Positions 7,251 to 14,301 of a DNA stretch of 14,637 nucleotides are shown here, in pieces. Location: positions 1-14,637 of the forward strand of contig CALBPU010000173.1 in NCBI GenBank assembly GCA_937899395.1. The letters are read 5' to 3'. This DNA comes from an uncultured Fretibacterium sp. (GTDB lineage: Bacteria > Synergistota > Synergistia > Synergistales > Aminobacteriaceae). The position numbers and the translations under genes were made by a program. The notes beneath the pieces were generated by a model. It ran no database searches. It was not told where the DNA came from and worked only from the letters and a program-made list of their open reading frames with translations. How positions within the stretch are numbered: the stretch's first letter is position 1; the number at the start of each line of letters is the position of its first letter.

Positions 7251-7973
7251 ATGCAAAATATTTTAAAAATTCAATTACCTTCTGGCATTCAAGCCGAAAT
7301 AAAAGAATTAACAGCCGATGCCGAAAGAGTTTTAACCAGCAGGATCGATTTAAAAAACGGGCAATGGATTAATAAATTTATTGGGAAAGCTCTTGTAAGT
7401 CTCGATAATAAAAAAGTCCCTGAAAATCAAGGCGAATTAATTAATTTACTTCTCGATATGAAAACAGGCGACCGAAATTATTTATTACTCCGTATCAGAA
7501 TGCAAAATTACGGTGAAGATATGATGTTTAATTTTGAATGTCCCAAATGTCATAAAAATTCCGGATATAAAATTAATTTGCAGGAATTATTAAATAATGA
7601 CGAGCTTAAAATTTATCCTTATCGTAATGATGTCCCGATTAGCGTTGAAATTAGTGACGGTGTAGCTGAAATTGATTACATGACAGGCAGAACTGAACAA
7701 TGGTTAGCCTCTCAAAAAGAAATCGACACTATAAAAATGGCTATGGCTGCTTGCAAATCTTTTAACGGAAAAGCTCCAGAATATAAAGATTTTGCTAAAT
7801 TACTTGCGCGCGATATTACCAAAATTAGAATGACATACGCAGATTTAAAAGGAGGACTCGATCCTAAAATTGAGCTGGATTGTCCTGAATGTGACTCGAT
7901 CAATGAAGTCATGCTTTACCAAATTCCAGATTTTTTTACTCCTTTAACAACGATGGGCAGTATTGGCCTGTAG
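7251..7973 (+). CDS. Tail assembly chaperone, short (0-frame) form, with two CPxC pairs
   Basis: 240 aa. It sits between tube and tape measure, the standard place for the tail assembly chaperone, and has the pattern of the gp26-like proteins of contractile tails: LPSGIQAEIKELTADAE at the start, LLLRIRMQNYGEDMMFNFECPKC in the middle, and DITKIRMTYADLKGGLDP before the end. Cys97-Pro-Lys-Cys100 and Cys211-Pro-Glu-Cys214 are two CPxC pairs that could hold one zinc ion together. It should coat the tape measure protein while the tube polymerises. The 0-frame ends at TAG 7971 soon after a T7 run that allows a -1 slip into a longer form. AAGGTGAA at 7237-7244 serves as ribosome binding site. Confidence 0.82.
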   Translation: MQNILKIQLPSGIQAEIKELTADAERVLTSRIDLKNGQWINKFIGKALVSLDNKKVPENQGELINLLLDMKTGDRNYLLLRIRMQNYGEDMMFNFECPKCHKNSGYKINLQELLNNDELKIYPYRNDVPISVEISDGVAEIDYMTGRTEQWLASQKEIDTIKMAMAACKSFNGKAPEYKDFAKLLARDITKIRMTYADLKGGLDPKIELDCPECDSINEVMLYQIPDFFTPLTTMGSIGL

Positions 7974-8122
7974 ACGAACAAATTTTTTTCTTAGCTAAAG
8001 GTTTGGGCTGGGGTTTTAATGAAATTTTAAACATGACTGTAAAAGACCTTAGATGGTACGTTCAAAGATTAATTCAACATATCGAAGAAGAAAATAAAAA
8101 AATTGAAAAAGCTGGGAGGTGA
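7251..8122 (+). CDS. Tail assembly chaperone, long form made by -1 frameshift
   Basis: The product shares residues 1-229 with the short form, then continues in the -1 frame from TAC at 7937 to TGA at 8120-8122, giving 290 aa. The 61-residue extension begins YSFNNDGQYWPVDEQ and contains FLAKGLGWGFNEI, LNMTVKDLRWYVQRL and a final charged helix. The pattern of W-P-x-D/E-E, then W-x-x-x-E-I, then R-W resembles the second-frame parts of phage tail assembly chaperones. In lambda and many other phages the ratio of short to long form controls tape measure loading. Without the slip, about 150 bases before the tape measure gene would be noncoding, unlike anywhere else in this block. The last codons contain the tape measure ribosome binding site. 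Confidence 0.82.
7931..7937 (+). promoter_or_regulatory. Slippery heptamer T TTT TTT for programmed -1 ribosomal frameshifting
   Basis: The seven Ts fall exactly as X XXY YYZ in the 0 frame: the third base of GAT, then TTT TTT coding Phe228-Phe229. Both Phe tRNAs can re-pair after a one-base backward slip. The -1 frame is open only from 7907 to 8122, so the slip must happen between 7907 and 7973, and the T7 run lies inside that interval. The -1 frame has no start codon that would explain the extension as a separate gene. A downstream stimulatory stem was not obvious by eye. Confidence 0.85.
8114..8122 (+). promoter_or_regulatory. Ribosome binding site of the tape measure gene, inside the chaperone extension
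   Basis: GGGAGGTGA lies 11 bases before ATG 8134 and contains the stop codon (TGA 8120-8122) of the frameshifted chaperone. Ribosomes finishing the long form end on top of this site, so tape measure translation may be coupled to frameshifting. Confidence 0.65.
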
Positions 8123-8133
8123 GTGTTTAACTT

Positions 8134-11100
8134 ATGGATTCGATGATGGGTGCTTTAGGGCTTGGAATTGTTATAAGCCTTCAAGATAGGGTTTCCGCTA
8201 GTCTTGAAAATATACGCCAAAAATTAATTTCATTCAGTGGAGTTTCTGAGGAAATGCTGAAAAAATTTGACGCTGGTGTAAAACAAATGCTTGGAGGATT
8301 CGCTTCCATGACTACCGGCGCAAAAATTTTAGGCTCGGTTGAAAGTTTTTTTGGAAGTTCTATTAAAACCGCTCAAAATTTTGAACAAGCTATGGCAAAA
8401 GTGAAAGCCGTTTCAAGAGCTACGGACGAAGATTTTATTAAATTAAGCGCTCAAGCTAAACAATTGGGGCGAGACACTCAATTTTCTGCGACTCAGGCCG
8501 CAAACTCTCAGGAATTATTAGCGCGTGCAGGTTTTCAAACCGATGAAATAATTTCTTCGATGCCTGGATTATTAGATATGGCTGCCTCTGAAGGGATGGA
8601 CTTGGCAAACGCTGCGGACATTATGTCAAATACTTTAAGAGGTTTTAATTTAACAGCTGACCAGTCTGGTAAAGTTGCAAATATTTTAGCCTCAACAAGT
8701 TCATTAACTAATACAAGTATTTCAACTTTAGGCGAAAGTTTTAAATATGTTGCGTCTAATGCCAGCGCTCTCGGCATGTCTATTGAAGAAACAGCTGCGC
8801 TCATTGGTGTGTTAGGTAATGCAGGGCGTAAAGGTTCTATGTCTGGTACTGATATTAGGGGCATGTTAAGCAATTTGGTTACTCCTAGTGATAAAGGCGC
8901 AGAAGCTCTTGAAAAATTAGGGATTACCATTCAAGATCAAACCGGAAATTTAAGAAGTTTTGATGACATTCTTCAACAATTTTCAACGAGTATGCAAGGT
9001 ATGTCACGTATCGAAAAAATGAAGTTTTTCAGCGAAATTTTCGACAAAAAAGCTGCCACAGGGATGATCGCTTTATTAAATCAATATGAAAGCGGTGCTT
9101 TTTCTCACGTAATAGGAAATTTACAAGCCGAAAACGAACGCGCTAAAGAAATGGCCGAAACTATGAACAACACTTTACAAGGTTCTACTTTTAGATTGGA
9201 AAGCGCATCTGAAGGCTTAAGAATTGCTATCGGTGAACAACTAGTGCCGGCTTATATTTGGATTAATAATAAAATTGCTATATTCAAAAGTTGGATGACA
9301 AAATTAATTCAGGATCATCCTGTGCTTACAAAATTAGTATTAGGTTTAGTTACTGCATTAACAACTTTTGTCGGGACTATTCTTATCGCTACTGGTGCGA
9401 TTATGACTTTTAGCGGACTTATAAAAATATGGCCCATGTTAAGAATTGCAATCATTACCACCATGAACAGTTTAAGAGCAAACGTTTTATCTGCAAAAAT
9501 TGCTTTACAGGGATTAGGCTCTCCTGTTTTCTGGTTAATCGGAATTGCTGGGCTTCTTTATTTGGCTTGGCAAAAAAATTTCGCCGGTATTAAAAATATG
9601 GTTCGAGCTGTATCAGAAGGGTTTAAAATGGCCTGTAACGCTAGCAAAGATGGAATCGCTGATGTTGATGACGCTCTCGCAAGTGAATTACAAAAATTAG
9701 GCATTTGGGATTTTGCTGTAAATATGGGTAAAGTATTTTTTAGGGTTCGCCAATTGTGGGAAGGAATCGTTGAGGGCTTTTTGTTAGGCGTTAATGAGAT
9801 TAAGGGATTTTTGAAAAGTATTTATAAATCTTTCGAACCTCTTATTTCAAATGGGAAAACATTTTTAAATCTACTTGGTTTATTTTCTCCAATCGTTGAA
9901 ACTCAAAGCTCAAAATGGAAAATTTTAGGCGAAAAAATTGGACATGTAGTGCCTTATATTCTCGCAGTTATCGGCGCTTTTAAAGGATTATCGATTGCGA
10001 CTTCTATAATTAAAAATATTTCTTCGGTTTTAGGTTTAATCACAGCGCATCCAGTTATAGCAGCTATTGTTGCGATAATTGCCGTGATAGCTTATTTATA
10101 TACTCATTGGGACGCATTCGCAAAATGGTTTAATGAAATTATTAAAGGGTTTGCAAATATTTTTAAAGGCGTTTTTAAAGCTATTGAGGGGATTTGCGAT
10201 ATAGTCATTGGCGCTTTAACTTTGGATTGGGAGAAATTCTCTCAAGGCTTTAAAGAGTTATGGGAGGGTAATGCAAAATTTTGGGCAGGCATTTGGAAAA
10301 CTATAAAAGCAATTTTCGGAAATTCCATCGGGAAATTTGCAGGTATCATTTTAGGTGTTGTTTCAGCTGTTAAATTATGGACTGCGGCTCAAACGCTTTT
10401 AAATTTTGCGTTAAGTGCGAATCCTATAGGGCTTTTAATCATTGCTGCGTCAGCGTTAATTGCAATTGGTTATCAGGTTTATAAAAATTGGGACAGCATA
10501 AAAAAATGGTGGGATTCTTGGACTTTAAAAGATATTTTCGCGATAATAAAAAATTATGTTCAAAATGCCTGTGATTGGTGTAAAGGGCTATGGACTAGTT
10601 TTATAAATTGGCTTGGTTCTTTTGAATTCCCTGATGTCTTTGCGATAGTAAAAAATTATGCTCAAAATGCTTGTGATTGGTGTAAAGAGCTATGGACTAG
10701 CTTAAAAAATTGGTTTGGGGCTTTCGAATTTCCCGATGTCTTCGCAACGTTAAAAGATTGGGGCACAAGTGCTATTAATTTTTTAAAAGGTTTATGGGAC
10801 GGCTTTGCAAATCGAGTCGATAATACTTTTAATTATCTGAGTACACCTGAATTTGAGGCTCAAGCAAAAATCGTTGGAACTCCAGAATATAATATTAGCG
10901 TTATGGATAGTACTTATATGCTCCCTGAAATTCCTAAACCAAAAACAAGCGAAGTTACTCAGGATATAGATTTAAAACAAAACATCGCAACTAAAAATAA
11001 TATTGATGAAGAAATTAAAAAAGTCGCGGTTGACTCTGCTTATATTAAAAAGAAATTACAGGAACAAACTCAAAACATAACAATTCTTAATGAAATGAGC

Positions 11101-12519
11101 GAAGGCTTTTCTCAACGCGTAGAAGAAATGGATAAAGCATGGACACCCTTTAAAAAATCTCTTGGAGAAGGTTTTTCTGAAATTTATTTAATCATGCAAA
11201 ACATTTCAGATAAAATCCGTTATACCGTTATTCCTCCTGTTCAACAATTAGCTCTTGAATTAAGAAAAGTAGCTGAAGAAATTTCTATTATTGCTAAAGC
11301 TGGAGGACTCAAAGTAAAGGTCGATTTAGATTCTGTTCCTGCTCCTGCTCCTGATATTCATGCAATGGATTATTTAGCGCCTGTACCTCAACAAGGAGTA
11401 CAAAATTATGAATCTTATAGAAAAACTCTTGAAAATCGCGGATATGTTTTAAATCCTGATGACACTGTAAAAAAATTGCCTCCAGATTTACTTATGAGTG
11501 ATAATTTTATGCAACAGCAAGCCATTAATAAAGCCCAAGAAAAATTAAAGGCTTTAAAAATGGATATTACTCCTGCTAATCAGGAAATTATAAAGACTGT
11601 TAATCCAATATCCTCACCTGAATTTTTATCGGCAAATATGGATATTGTTCCTAAAATTCAGCCTTTACCTAATATTACTCCTGCTAATCAGGAAATTATT
11701 AGAACTGTTACTTCTGATTTGCCTAGCGTTAATGCGGTTAATATGGATGTCATTCCTAAAACTGTCGCAAATACAGTGAAAACACCGGAGCAAATTATGA
11801 GGGAAGCAGTGATAAACAACACGACAAATATTACGAACGCTGATAATAAAATTATTAACGGAGGAGGATCATTATTAGCTGCACCTGATATAAAACCGGC
11901 TATGGCAATCCCTAAAATAGATGCTCCCGTTATTAATATTAATTTACCCCAAAATAATTTAACGGATATTCGTCCCATTGATTTAAGAAACACGGGGGAA
12001 AATACAGTAAATAACATCGTTAATAATTCAAACCCTGTGCAAAAAATTATTGAACAAAATGCTATGCATACTCCTAATTTTTCGCCTGTGGTTCAGCCGG
12101 TAATACCTGCTCCTAAAGCTACGGAAGTTAATAATATCGGAGCTGTTGATATTAGCAGTATAGTGAGGGCTTTTAACACTCAACCTAAAAACGAAAATAA
12201 TTCAGGTGTTTTACAAAACGATAATTTATTTAGAGTGCTCGGAGAAATTAATAATAAAATCTCTTTACAAAAAAATCAGGAACAAAATCAGAGTTCACCT
12301 TATCTTATTAAACACTCTGAAAATCAGTCTGCTTTAAATAATATTATCATGCAAAATCAACCGCAAAAGCCAGAACCGCCAGTTAATGTAAATAATCAAG
12401 TTGACGTTAAAATTGAAAGTAAACCGGCAGATGTCTATCTTGATGGCGCAAAAATTGGGGCGGTCGCTTTTCGGTGGATCGAAAAACAAAATTTAAGACA
12501 AGGGATCAGTGCTTTTTAA
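8134..12519 (+). CDS. Tail tape measure protein
   Basis: 1461 aa, by far the longest gene. Residues about 60-330 form a phage tape measure N-terminal region: FEQAMAKVKAVSRATDEDF, FSATQAANSQELLARAGF, and a Gly/Ser-rich MSGTDIRGMLSNLV section. Strongly hydrophobic segments occur at about 401-429, 465-479, 632-657 and 764-783, as expected for a protein that can insert into the host membrane. Two 34-residue tandem repeats plus a partial third lie at about 800-891. A coiled-coil-like stretch runs from about 975 to 1055. Residues about 1060-1430 are rich in Asn, Pro, Gln and Ile and contain 36-residue repeats. The C-terminus, with VDVKIESKPADVYLDGAKIG, is typical. At about 1.5 angstroms per residue (family rule of thumb) the tail would be around 220 nm, less if parts do not count. 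Confidence 0.92.
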   Translation: MDSMMGALGLGIVISLQDRVSASLENIRQKLISFSGVSEEMLKKFDAGVKQMLGGFASMTTGAKILGSVESFFGSSIKTAQNFEQAMAKVKAVSRATDEDFIKLSAQAKQLGRDTQFSATQAANSQELLARAGFQTDEIISSMPGLLDMAASEGMDLANAADIMSNTLRGFNLTADQSGKVANILASTSSLTNTSISTLGESFKYVASNASALGMSIEETAALIGVLGNAGRKGSMSGTDIRGMLSNLVTPSDKGAEALEKLGITIQDQTGNLRSFDDILQQFSTSMQGMSRIEKMKFFSEIFDKKAATGMIALLNQYESGAFSHVIGNLQAENERAKEMAETMNNTLQGSTFRLESASEGLRIAIGEQLVPAYIWINNKIAIFKSWMTKLIQDHPVLTKLVLGLVTALTTFVGTILIATGAIMTFSGLIKIWPMLRIAIITTMNSLRANVLSAKIALQGLGSPVFWLIGIAGLLYLAWQKNFAGIKNMVRAVSEGFKMACNASKDGIADVDDALASELQKLGIWDFAVNMGKVFFRVRQLWEGIVEGFLLGVNEIKGFLKSIYKSFEPLISNGKTFLNLLGLFSPIVETQSSKWKILGEKIGHVVPYILAVIGAFKGLSIATSIIKNISSVLGLITAHPVIAAIVAIIAVIAYLYTHWDAFAKWFNEIIKGFANIFKGVFKAIEGICDIVIGALTLDWEKFSQGFKELWEGNAKFWAGIWKTIKAIFGNSIGKFAGIILGVVSAVKLWTAAQTLLNFALSANPIGLLIIAASALIAIGYQVYKNWDSIKKWWDSWTLKDIFAIIKNYVQNACDWCKGLWTSFINWLGSFEFPDVFAIVKNYAQNACDWCKELWTSLKNWFGAFEFPDVFATLKDWGTSAINFLKGLWDGFANRVDNTFNYLSTPEFEAQAKIVGTPEYNISVMDSTYMLPEIPKPKTSEVTQDIDLKQNIATKNNIDEEIKKVAVDSAYIKKKLQEQTQNITILNEMSEGFSQRVEEMDKAWTPFKKSLGEGFSEIYLIMQNISDKIRYTVIPPVQQLALELRKVAEEISIIAKAGGLKVKVDLDSVPAPAPDIHAMDYLAPVPQQGVQNYESYRKTLENRGYVLNPDDTVKKLPPDLLMSDNFMQQQAINKAQEKLKALKMDITPANQEIIKTVNPISSPEFLSANMDIVPKIQPLPNITPANQEIIRTVTSDLPSVNAVNMDVIPKTVANTVKTPEQIMREAVINNTTNITNADNKIINGGGSLLAAPDIKPAMAIPKIDAPVININLPQNNLTDIRPIDLRNTGENTVNNIVNNSNPVQKIIEQNAMHTPNFSPVVQPVIPAPKATEVNNIGAVDISSIVRAFNTQPKNENNSGVLQNDNLFRVLGEINNKISLQKNQEQNQSSPYLIKHSENQSALNNIIMQNQPQKPEPPVNVNNQVDVKIESKPADVYLDGAKIGAVAFRWIEKQNLRQGISAF
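10531..10806 (+). repeat. Tandem 102-base (34-residue) repeats in the tape measure gene
   Basis: Unit 1 is 10531-10632, unit 2 is 10633-10734, and a diverged partial unit 3 is 10735-10806. Units 1 and 2 are identical at 26 of 34 residues, both contain NACDWCK and LWTS, and both end FEFP. Unit 3 keeps DVFA at the start and a KGLW near its end but has lost the Cys pair. The exact in-frame period points to duplication within the gene. Such repeats can change tail length by one unit at a time. Confidence 0.9.
11564..11699 (+). repeat. Direct repeat of 28 identical bases, 108 bases apart, in the tape measure C-terminal region
   Basis: The identical 28 bases lie at 11564-11591 and 11672-11699 and encode ITPANQEII. 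The period of 108 bases is 36 codons, in frame. Flanking residues repeat loosely (NMDIVPK, NMDVIPK), giving a two-to-three-unit array in the Asn/Pro-rich linker. It looks like recent duplication in a flexible region. Confidence 0.85.
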
Positions 12520-12522
12520 ATC

Positions 12523-13083
12523 ATGTCTACTATCGGTGCTATAAACGTTCCGGGCGTTATTCCGGGTATGAGTAGTCAAAAGCTTTTTATATCAAATAAT
12601 AAATCGTCTCAAAAAAGCGAAGATACTGAGAAAAAAGGGGCACTCGTTGATTCTGATAACGCTACTAGAATCGATTTTAATATTAACCCTGAATCTTTTC
12701 AGGATAATAAATCATTAAATTTATCTGAAATTAATATTCCTGGCATGAGTCATCCAAGATTACAATTTGCTAATGGAAGCTCAAGAGTTTTATCTTTTTC
12801 TCTGTTCTTGCATTACGGCGCGACAAAAGATGTTCCTAACGCTATTAAAATTTTACAATCTTGGTTATATCCAGAATATGAAAATGGTAAATTAACTAAA
12901 ACTCCGCCGAAACTTTTATTAGTTTTTGGAGATACATGGGCTGATGAAAAATGGATTTTAAGGTCATGCAATATTAACAGGCAACGTTTTGATAAAGATT
13001 TAAAATGTATTCTTGCTGAAATAAGTGTTGAATTAATTGAATATATTGAAGACAGTAAGAGTTCAAAGGACATTAAAAAATGA
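12523..13083 (+). CDS. CIS-type tube cap / tube-baseplate adaptor protein (Afp7 N-terminal domain type)
   Basis: 186 aa. After a Gly/Ser/Lys-rich N-terminus, the sequence has the layout of the contractile injection system tube protein family: FNINPESF (residues 52-59), an ANGSSRVLSFSLFLHYGAT strand region (83-101), PPKLLLVFGDTW (128-139) and a closing FDKDLKCILAEISVELIEY (156-174). In Afp/PVC injection systems the equivalent domain is fused to a LysM domain and joins the tube to the hub. Here the LysM-like part is the next gene, overlapping by ATGA. It likely forms a ring at the start of the tail tube and connects to the hub encoded two genes downstream. The first 45 residues look disordered. 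Confidence 0.75.
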   Translation: MSTIGAINVPGVIPGMSSQKLFISNNKSSQKSEDTEKKGALVDSDNATRIDFNINPESFQDNKSLNLSEINIPGMSHPRLQFANGSSRVLSFSLFLHYGATKDVPNAIKILQSWLYPEYENGKLTKTPPKLLLVFGDTWADEKWILRSCNINRQRFDKDLKCILAEISVELIEYIEDSKSSKDIKK

Positions 13084-13379
13084 ATAATACAAGCAGATAT
13101 AATTGGTCTGTGCTTTACATTGATAAAAAAAACGGTGATTTTCTTGGCACTAGACAACCTTTAAATTTAAAAACTCATAATTCTGATATATTTCATACCG
13201 TTACCGAAGCTGATTCAAAAAGAATTGATTTAATTTCTTATAAATACTATAAAGACGTTAATCTATACTGGATTATCGCTGAAATCAATAATATTTTAAA
13301 TCCTTTGGAAATCCCTATCGGAACTATTTTGAGAATACCAACGTATGAACGTATTCAAATGAAGGTGCTGGATGACTAA
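13080..13379 (+). CDS. LysM-like / gp53-like baseplate protein
   Basis: 99 aa. After an N-terminal strand region (YNWSVLYIDKKNGDFLGTR), residues about 38-88 form a LysM-like unit: HTVTEADSKRIDLISYKYYK, then NLYWIIAEINNI, then IPIGTILRIP. This pattern of start, Tyr-rich helix, W-x-I-A-x-x-N and a final G-x-x-L-R-I-P is shared by LysM domains, P2 gpX-like proteins and T4 gp53-like baseplate proteins. It should stabilise the hub and wedge contacts in the baseplate rather than act as an enzyme. Overlaps with both neighbours (ATGA, TAATG) indicate co-translation with the tube cap and the hub. Confidence 0.75.
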   Translation: MNNTSRYNWSVLYIDKKNGDFLGTRQPLNLKTHNSDIFHTVTEADSKRIDLISYKYYKDVNLYWIIAEINNILNPLEIPIGTILRIPTYERIQMKVLDD

Positions 13380-14107
13380 TGAATACTTACGATCCTATAT
13401 TTTTCGTTGAAATTGGCGGAAGTAAATTACCCGAAGAAATTTCTAATCATATTACTAGCTTCTCTTACGAAGAAAATGAAAAGATGATGGATGAATTAAG
13501 AGTCACAATCACAAACGGTGATTTATCTTTTGTCGATAACAATTTAATTCAAGAGGGCAAAGAAATTCGAGCTAAATGGGGATATGTAGGAAATTTATCA
13601 GAGATTAGAACATGTACAATTAAAGAAATTAATTATTCTTTCGGTGAAGACGGGTTAATTAATATTGAAATCGTTGCTTACGATAAAAGACATAAATTAA
13701 CCGGTAGAGCTTCGCGACAATGCTGGAAAAATAAAACTGTGTCTCAAATTGTTAAGGATATTGCAAAAAAACATAATTTTAAAACGGTTATCAAAGTTGA
13801 AAATGATGTTTTATATGATTCTATGAGTCAAGGCGGAAAAAATGATCTCGTCTTTCTTTCTAAATTAGCAGAAGAATCTGGCTGTATGATTTGGGTCGTA
13901 AACGATGAATTACATTTTGAACCAAATAAAGTTACTGAGCCTGTTTATAAATTTTCTTATTACAAAGACAGTAACGGATATTTACGCTCTTTTAGAATTT
14001 CAAGTAAAGCCGAAGAAGGTAAAGGAACTGGCAACGAGACAGAAATTTCCGGAATTAACCCAATAAAAAAAGAAATTATTAAAGAATCTGCCACACAAGG
14101 GAGCTGA
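13379..14107 (+). CDS. Baseplate hub protein, gpD (late control D) family, C-terminally interrupted
   Basis: 242 aa in this frame. Recognisable hub features are PIFFVEIGGSKLPEEI at the N-terminus, DELRVTITNGD, a strand ending INIEIVAYDKRH, KNKTVSQIVKDIAKKH (residues about 117-132) and GKNDLVFLSKLAEESGCMIW (153-172) followed by ELHFEP. This is the order of the P2 gpD / VgrG N-terminal-like hub family, which forms the centre of the baseplate beneath the tube and carries the spike. Related hubs are usually longer, roughly 330-350 residues. The missing C-terminal part is present just downstream in the -1 frame (14108 to about 14300). No slippery sequence is visible in the window where the frame must change, so this is probably a frameshift mutation or a base error rather than a normal end. 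Confidence 0.8.
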   Translation: MNTYDPIFFVEIGGSKLPEEISNHITSFSYEENEKMMDELRVTITNGDLSFVDNNLIQEGKEIRAKWGYVGNLSEIRTCTIKEINYSFGEDGLINIEIVAYDKRHKLTGRASRQCWKNKTVSQIVKDIAKKHNFKTVIKVENDVLYDSMSQGGKNDLVFLSKLAEESGCMIWVVNDELHFEPNKVTEPVYKFSYYKDSNGYLRSFRISSKAEEGKGTGNETEISGINPIKKEIIKESATQGS

Positions 14108-14301
14108 TTAATATAAAAGTCCAATTAGGCGACAAATCTATCCCAGAAAAAAGAAGCGAAAATGAAACCCCTTTAAATCCTCGTGCTGATGAAACTGGCA
14201 GAATTGTTTCTTCTCCTGTTCATAAAAAACAAAATGCACGAAATTCCGCAAAAGGGAAAGTTGAAACGGCTGCTATGAAATCTATTGAGGCCGAAGTTGA
14301 A
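14083..14301 (+). pseudogene. Detached C-terminal part of the gpD-family hub, in the -1 frame
   Basis: The frame is open from 14083 (TAA just before, at 14080-14082) and contains VQLGDKSIPEKRSENETPLN, then SSPVHKKQNARNSAKGKVETA and AAMKSIEAEVE. A run of Ala/Lys with N-A-R-N-S-A-K, followed by a strand starting I-E-A-E-V-E, matches the usual C-terminal segment of gpD-family hubs that ends in a small beta domain. There is no ATG, GTG or TTG near its beginning; only CTG, ATT and ATA follow AAGGGAG (14097-14103), and the first ATG is at 14275. So it reads best as the continuation of the hub gene after a one-base break. The final beta domain is missing because the frame enters XseA sequence at about 14302. 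The exact boundary is an estimate (14293-14316). Confidence 0.6.

Noticed and set aside
6864..7256. Minus-strand open frame of 130 codons opposite the tail tube gene
   Set aside because: The plus strand is a clear tail tube gene; the antisense product shows no family features.
8033..8122. Independent small gene starting at ATG 8033
   Set aside because: It would include only the last 29 residues of the chaperone extension and leave out its conserved-looking first half, which needs frameshifting.
8535..8930. Minus-strand open frame of 131 codons in the tape measure N-terminal region
   Set aside because: It lies antisense to the recognisable tape measure domain and is explained by codon bias of that gene.
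11688..12017. Minus-strand open frame of 109 codons inside the tape measure gene
   Set aside because: It is opposite a well-supported coding region, its hydrophobic composition is the complement of Asn/Ile-rich codons, and it has no ribosome binding site or recognisable domain.
14060..14082. A-run near the end of the hub gene as a programmed -1 slip site joining the hub to its downstream part
   Set aside because: A -1 slip here meets TAA at 14080-14082 at once, so it cannot connect to the downstream frame.
14095..14115. Separate gene starting at CTG 14104, ATT 14107 or ATA 14113 after AAGGGAG
   Set aside because: All are very rare starts and the encoded sequence continues a hub domain, so a frame break is simpler. 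It is kept as an alternative only.
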